A program made the translations under genes and the position numbers. A model generated the notes under the pieces. That model ran no database searches, was not told where the DNA came from, and saw only the letters and a list, made by a program, of their open reading frames with translations. Source: HGM04593 sp045661225 (GTDB lineage: Bacteria; Bacteroidota; Bacteroidia; Bacteroidales; Bacteroidaceae). From it: DNA of 64,000 nt. Below, in pieces: positions 60,605-64,000 of the stretch. How positions within the stretch are numbered: position 1 is the first letter of the stretch; each line of letters opens with the position of its first letter. Location of the stretch: NCBI GenBank assembly GCA_045661225.1, contig JAZRFF010000028.1, positions 25,052-89,051 of the forward strand, written 5' to 3'.

Positions 60605-63256
60605 ATGAAAAAAGGACTTTTGCTGCTGCTTGCAGCGGTTGTGGCATCTCTCTCGTTCGAGACTGCCTGTGCACGGAAAAACTTCGATAAAAACGGCAAA
60701 ATTGCACGCGATTTTGCAGCGCGTCGCGCGGTTGTGGACAACGATTCTTACTTCGATGTCTTTGACCGCAGTCTCACTCCTCGTCAGCGTCAGGCGATGC
60801 AGTTCCTGTATGCTTATATGCCGCTTCCCGACATTGCCGATTATTCGGGCGACTATCATTTGAGTAATGTCGATTATGCGCTCAAGGCACGCAACGAGAT
60901 GCCCTGGGGCGAGAGTGTTCCTGTTCGTGAGTTTCTTCACTTTGTGCTTCCGGTGCGCGTGAATAACGAGAATCTCGACAATAGTCGTGAGGTGTTTTAT
61001 AATGAACTTAAAGAGATAGTCGAGGGGCTTTCTATGCACGATGCAGTCCTTGAGGTCAACCACTGGTGCCACGAGAAGGTAACGTACACCCCAAGCGATA
61101 TTCGTACAAGCTCGCCGCTTGCAACGGTGCGTACAGCCTATGGCCGTTGCGGCGAAGAGTCTACATTTACTGTTGCGGCTCTGCGTGCGGTGGGTATCCC
61201 TGCGCGTCAGGTTTACACTCCCCGTTGGGCACACACCGACAATAACCACGCGTGGGTAGAGGCGTGGGTCGACGGTCGTTGGTACTTTCTGGGTGCTTGT
61301 GAACCCGAACCGGTGCTTAACCTTGCGTGGTTCAATGCTCCCGCGTCACGCGGAATGTTGATGCACACAAACGCCTTCGGACGCTACGACGGTCCCGAAG
61401 AGGTTCTTAGCGTAACCCCTTGCTTTACCGAGATTAACGTAACGGCAAACTACGCTCCTGTGGCAACCACAAACATTCAGGTGGTCGATTCGAACGGGTT
61501 TCCGGTCGAGGCAACAGTGGAATTTAAAATATACAATTACGCCGAATTTTATACTGCTGCGACAAAAGTAAGCGACAAAAAAGGTCGTACATCAATTACC
61601 AGCGGCCTTGGAGATATGGTCGCTTGGGCTTCAAAGGACGGAATGTTCGGCTTTACAAAGTTTACGGCCGGAAAGGATAATAACGTAAAAGTGGTGCTCG
61701 ACAAGGCGCCGGGCTACAATGCGACGATAGAACTTGAAATAACCCCTCCGCGCGAGCGTAATACGGTACCTTTTGTAAGCGAGGCTCAGGCGGCCGATAA
61801 CCAGCGTCGCTTTGCGTGTGAAGACTCCATACGCAACGCCTATGTCTCGACGTTTATCACCCCCGAGGCTGCCGACAAATTTGCCGGTGACCTTGGCTAC
61901 GGCTGGGAGCATAAGGGGGCTGTAGCCGATATTTTGCGCAGGTCGCGCGGAAACCACGCTATTATTGTGGAATTTCTTAGCGAGACACCGCGTGAAGAAC
62001 AGGAGCTTGCTTTTTATCTGCTCTCGGCAATATCGGACAAAGACCTGCGCGACGTGAGCATCGATGTGCTGCGCGACCATTTGCGTAACACGGCCCGCAA
62101 CGGTGCTTATGACCTTGTTTATCGCAATTACATTCTCAACCCCCGTGTGAGCAACGAGATGCTCACTCCTTACAAGGCATTCTTCCGCCAGCAGTTCGAC
62201 GCCGACAAACGTCAGTTCTTTGCCGGTGACCCGCAGCGTTGGGTAAATTGGTGCCGCGAGAATATTAAGGTCGACGACGAGTGGAACCCTCTATCGCTCT
62301 GTATGTCGCCGCAAGGCGTGTGGAATATGCGCGTAGCCGACCCGCATTCGCGTGACATATTTTTTGTTGCCGGTGCACGTGCGATAGGTATTCCGGCGCG
62401 CATCGATGAGGTTACGGGCAAAACCCAGTATATGATTACTCCGGGAATGTGGACCGATGTCGACTTTGAGGCTACGGCTGATGAGAATGCCAATGCGCCT
62501 CAAGGAACGTTGCGCGCCTCGTTCACGCCTACACGTTTCATTGACAATCCTAAGTACTATTCGCACTTCTCAATATCAAAGATTGACGATGGCCGTCTCC
62601 AGTTGCTCAACTACCCCGAAGAAGGTACTACAATAGCCTCGCATTTTGCAACAGGAGCATCAATGGACACAGGCGACTACCTCTTGATGACGGGCACGCG
62701 TATGGCCGACGGCGGAGTGCTTGCGCATCTTACATTCTTTACAATAGAAGAGGGCAAGGAGAATCACTTGCAGTATGTCCAGCGCGAGAGTAGCGAGAAA
62801 CTTCAGGTTATTGGCGATTTTAACAGCGAGAACCTCTTCTTCGACACAGCCGAAGGGCGCAGCCGTTCGCTGCTCTCGGCAACAGGACGCGGATATTATA
62901 TTATAGCCCTTGTTGCTCCTGGCAGCGAGCCAACCAACCACTTTCTGCGCGACGTGATGCCTTACAAAGGCGATTTTGAGGCGTGGGGGCAGAAGATGGT
63001 ACTCCTTTTCCGCGACACAAACGAGGCCGGTCGCTTTGTCAACGACTTCCCCGACCTGCCCTCGACCATAGTGTGGGGTACCGATATTGACGATACAATA
63101 TACAACGAGATTGTGCGCAATATGAAACTTGAAAATCCCAACAGACCTATAATTCTTGTAGCCGACACCTTTAACCGCGTGGTGTTTATCTCGCAGGGTT
63201 ACTCTATCGGTCTCGGCGAGCAGCTTATTAAGGTTGTGAAGCAATTGAGTGAATAA
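60605..63256 (+). CDS. Transglutaminase-like protein with duplicated core and thioredoxin-fold end
   Basis: The 883-residue exported protein has a signal peptide (about 1-22). A transglutaminase-like domain follows (about 145-235) with YGRCGEESTFTVAALRAVGI (nucleophile Cys182) and TDNNHAWVEAW (His215). The place where the family usually has the Asp reads FLGACEPEP. A carboxypeptidase-regulatory-like beta domain spans about 275-385. A second stretch, SPQGVWNMRVADPHSRDIFF...RAIGIPARID at 568-601, aligns without gaps to 170-203 but has Pro580 in place of the Cys. The last 150 residues look like a thioredoxin fold without CxxC (MVLLFRDTNEAGRF, RPIILVADTFNRVVFISQGY). It probably acts in the periplasm on peptides or peptidoglycan; the substrate is unknown. 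Confidence 0.82.
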   Translation: MKKGLLLLLAAVVASLSFETACARKNFDKNGKIARDFAARRAVVDNDSYFDVFDRSLTPRQRQAMQFLYAYMPLPDIADYSGDYHLSNVDYALKARNEMPWGESVPVREFLHFVLPVRVNNENLDNSREVFYNELKEIVEGLSMHDAVLEVNHWCHEKVTYTPSDIRTSSPLATVRTAYGRCGEESTFTVAALRAVGIPARQVYTPRWAHTDNNHAWVEAWVDGRWYFLGACEPEPVLNLAWFNAPASRGMLMHTNAFGRYDGPEEVLSVTPCFTEINVTANYAPVATTNIQVVDSNGFPVEATVEFKIYNYAEFYTAATKVSDKKGRTSITSGLGDMVAWASKDGMFGFTKFTAGKDNNVKVVLDKAPGYNATIELEITPPRERNTVPFVSEAQAADNQRRFACEDSIRNAYVSTFITPEAADKFAGDLGYGWEHKGAVADILRRSRGNHAIIVEFLSETPREEQELAFYLLSAISDKDLRDVSIDVLRDHLRNTARNGAYDLVYRNYILNPRVSNEMLTPYKAFFRQQFDADKRQFFAGDPQRWVNWCRENIKVDDEWNPLSLCMSPQGVWNMRVADPHSRDIFFVAGARAIGIPARIDEVTGKTQYMITPGMWTDVDFEATADENANAPQGTLRASFTPTRFIDNPKYYSHFSISKIDDGRLQLLNYPEEGTTIASHFATGASMDTGDYLLMTGTRMADGGVLAHLTFFTIEEGKENHLQYVQRESSEKLQVIGDFNSENLFFDTAEGRSRSLLSATGRGYYIIALVAPGSEPTNHFLRDVMPYKGDFEAWGQKMVLLFRDTNEAGRFVNDFPDLPSTIVWGTDIDDTIYNEIVRNMKLENPNRPIILVADTFNRVVFISQGYSIGLGEQLIKVVKQLSE

Positions 63257-63268
63257 AGTGGTTCTGTA

Positions 63269-63312
63269 ATATAAATGCTCCGCGTCGAATATTCGACGCG
63301 GAGCATTTATAT
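63269..63312 (+). terminator. 44-bp perfect palindrome, terminator of the transglutaminase-like gene
   Basis: Reads the same on both strands, with an AT-rich outside and a TGCTCCGCGTCGAA core. It begins 12 bp after the stop. Confidence 0.88.
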
Positions 63313-63588
63313 ACAAAATGTTACAACTGTGTTTTTTTGTACCCGGGGTGCCGAGGATTTAAAGTTGGCTGTAAAAGCCTTTTAATCGCATTGTGTTTAT
63401 ATTCTACGGTATTTTTTACCCTTGACGCTGTAACCTTATATTCTCACTTTTGTCTTTCTGCACTGTTCTTTTGCGGCCAAAAGAACCAAAAGCCCCGGCA
63501 CACGGGAAAATCAGTCGAAGCGCCCTCTTGCTCGTAAACCGCCGCAGGGCGCTGTTACTCGTTCGGACGCTTCTTGTCACTCAATGCC

Positions 63589-63667
63589 TTTAACCGCACT
63601 GCGTGCGCTTGAAGCTTGGCTGCGCTCGTTGCGTGCGTAAATAAATTTCCGCCCACTCGCTTGCACA
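63589..63667 (+). repeat. 79-bp direct repeat, copy 1
   Basis: Starts TTTAACCGCACTGCGTGCGC and ends CACTCGCTTGCACA. It aligns without gaps to 63922-64000 with about five differences, all in the first third. It opens with a CGCAC/GTGCG hairpin. Confidence 0.9.
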
Positions 63668-63921
63668 AGCTTTAAGCACATTTTGTGCTTGAACCTGCTC
63701 TCGCTCGGCATAGTAAAAGTAAACTTTTCCTCTGCTCTCGCTTACCCGCAGCTTACACTTTTCCGTTTTCACTTTTCCGTTTCAATCGCACAAGTTGTCC
63801 TCGCTGTCTGCCGGAATTTCAGCGGCATTGCGTTGTGATTTTAACGGTGCCGGAAGGGCATAAAAATTACTTTTGCAATGAAAGGAACTATCCCCGTAGC
63901 TTGCCACTTTAATTTTTTAGT

Positions 63922-64000
63922 TTTAACCGCACTTTGTGCGATTGAAACTTGGCTGCGCTCGTTGCGTGCGTAAATAAATTTCCGCCCACTCGCTTGCACA
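63922..64000 (+). repeat. 79-bp direct repeat, copy 2 (cut by the window edge)
   Basis: Starts TTTAACCGCACTTTGTGCGA and matches copy 1 from there to the last base of the window. The true length of the repeat is therefore unknown. Confidence 0.9.

Larger units (their letters stand above)
63313..64000. other. Gene-free repeat-rich region at the right edge
   Basis: No frame here looks like a gene. The region holds a 79-bp direct repeat pair, a short hairpin at 63674-63690 (AAGCACA-TTT-TGTGCTT), a 14-bp tandem duplication at 63756-63783 (CACTTTTCCGTTT) and a CTTTTGCGGCCAAAAGAACC-like stretch at 63470-63491. It resembles decayed intergenic repeats and continues beyond the window. Confidence 0.6.

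Noticed and set aside
60587..61249. 220-codon minus-strand open frame
   Set aside because: Antisense to the start of the transglutaminase-like gene, which has clear motifs; no ribosome site or family resemblance.
62660..63316. 218-codon minus-strand open frame
   Set aside because: Shadow of the same transglutaminase-like gene; it also runs across its terminator palindrome.
63337..63912. Small genes in the right-edge region (60-75 codons)
   Set aside because: The frames run through repeats and a tandem duplication, and the products are low in complexity without homologous look.

Overview
This window comes from a member of the phylum Bacteroidota, order Bacteroidales. The evidence is a SusC/SusD pair, a SprA translocon gene, OMP_b-brl_3-type TonB receptors, the DUF4271-hemD gene pair, and many promoters of the Bacteroidetes type (TTG, 19-21 bp, TAnnTTTG). 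The acetate kinase, phosphotransacetylase and 2-oxoacid:ferredoxin oxidoreductase genes fit an anaerobic gut or oral fermenter. Because SprA is present, a genus with a type IX secretion system is more likely than a typical Bacteroides, but I cannot fix the family from sequence alone. Gene density is high, most genes are on the minus strand, and there is no rRNA, CRISPR array, phage or complete insertion sequence.

Layout. 1-1389: end of a surface-sugar locus (cut-off GNAT/FemAB-like acyltransferase and an FdtA/QdtA-like sugar ketoisomerase). 1430-4770: housekeeping cluster LOG, DUF4271, hemD, rnpA, yidD, TatD hydrolase. 4798-9371: a short tandem repeat, then typA, a thioredoxin-fold lipoprotein without CxxC, and comM/yifB. 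9628-11385: rpsO and a convergent NhaC-type antiporter. 11435-20486: a polysaccharide-utilisation locus with SusC-like and SusD-like proteins and a GH85 endo-beta-N-acetylglucosaminidase that ends in a T9SS-type sorting domain, predicted to release host N-glycans. 20598-23753: a MITE-like element and korAB. 23847-32079: a TonB receptor with an operator-like dyad in its promoter, then a tripartite RND efflux operon. 32185-35683 (plus strand): efp, a family 2 glycosyltransferase, radC, a DUF59/SufT-like protein and lpxH. 35784-38510: an orphan TolC protein and a CCA-adding enzyme. 38656-43530: a lipoprotein, ackA-pta, a GNAT protein and a DUF4878-like lipoprotein. 43586-47450: a fur-purA-Zn peptidase-hisS operon. 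47652-49727: AraC/AlkD-like pair, a second degenerate copy of the MITE-like sequence and a TPR protein. 49850-50023: tRNA-Arg(CCU). 50051-58504: ruvA, sprA and an L,D-transpeptidase. 58702-63256: an ABC exporter and, divergently, a large transglutaminase-like protein. 63313-64000: gene-free DNA with direct repeats.

How the genes fit together. SprA forms the outer-membrane channel of type IX secretion, and the GH85 enzyme carries a C-terminal domain of the kind that system recognises. The window therefore holds both part of an export machine and a probable client acting in glycan foraging. The sugar and amino-acid carbon would feed the ferredoxin-linked 2-oxoacid oxidoreductase and the Pta-AckA acetate pathway. 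LpxH, the RND pump, the TolC proteins, the L,D-transpeptidase, the GT2 enzyme and the ABC exporter belong to envelope building and defence.

Limits. All calls come from reading the sequence. No database search or structure prediction was run, so family names rest on motifs and overall resemblance.
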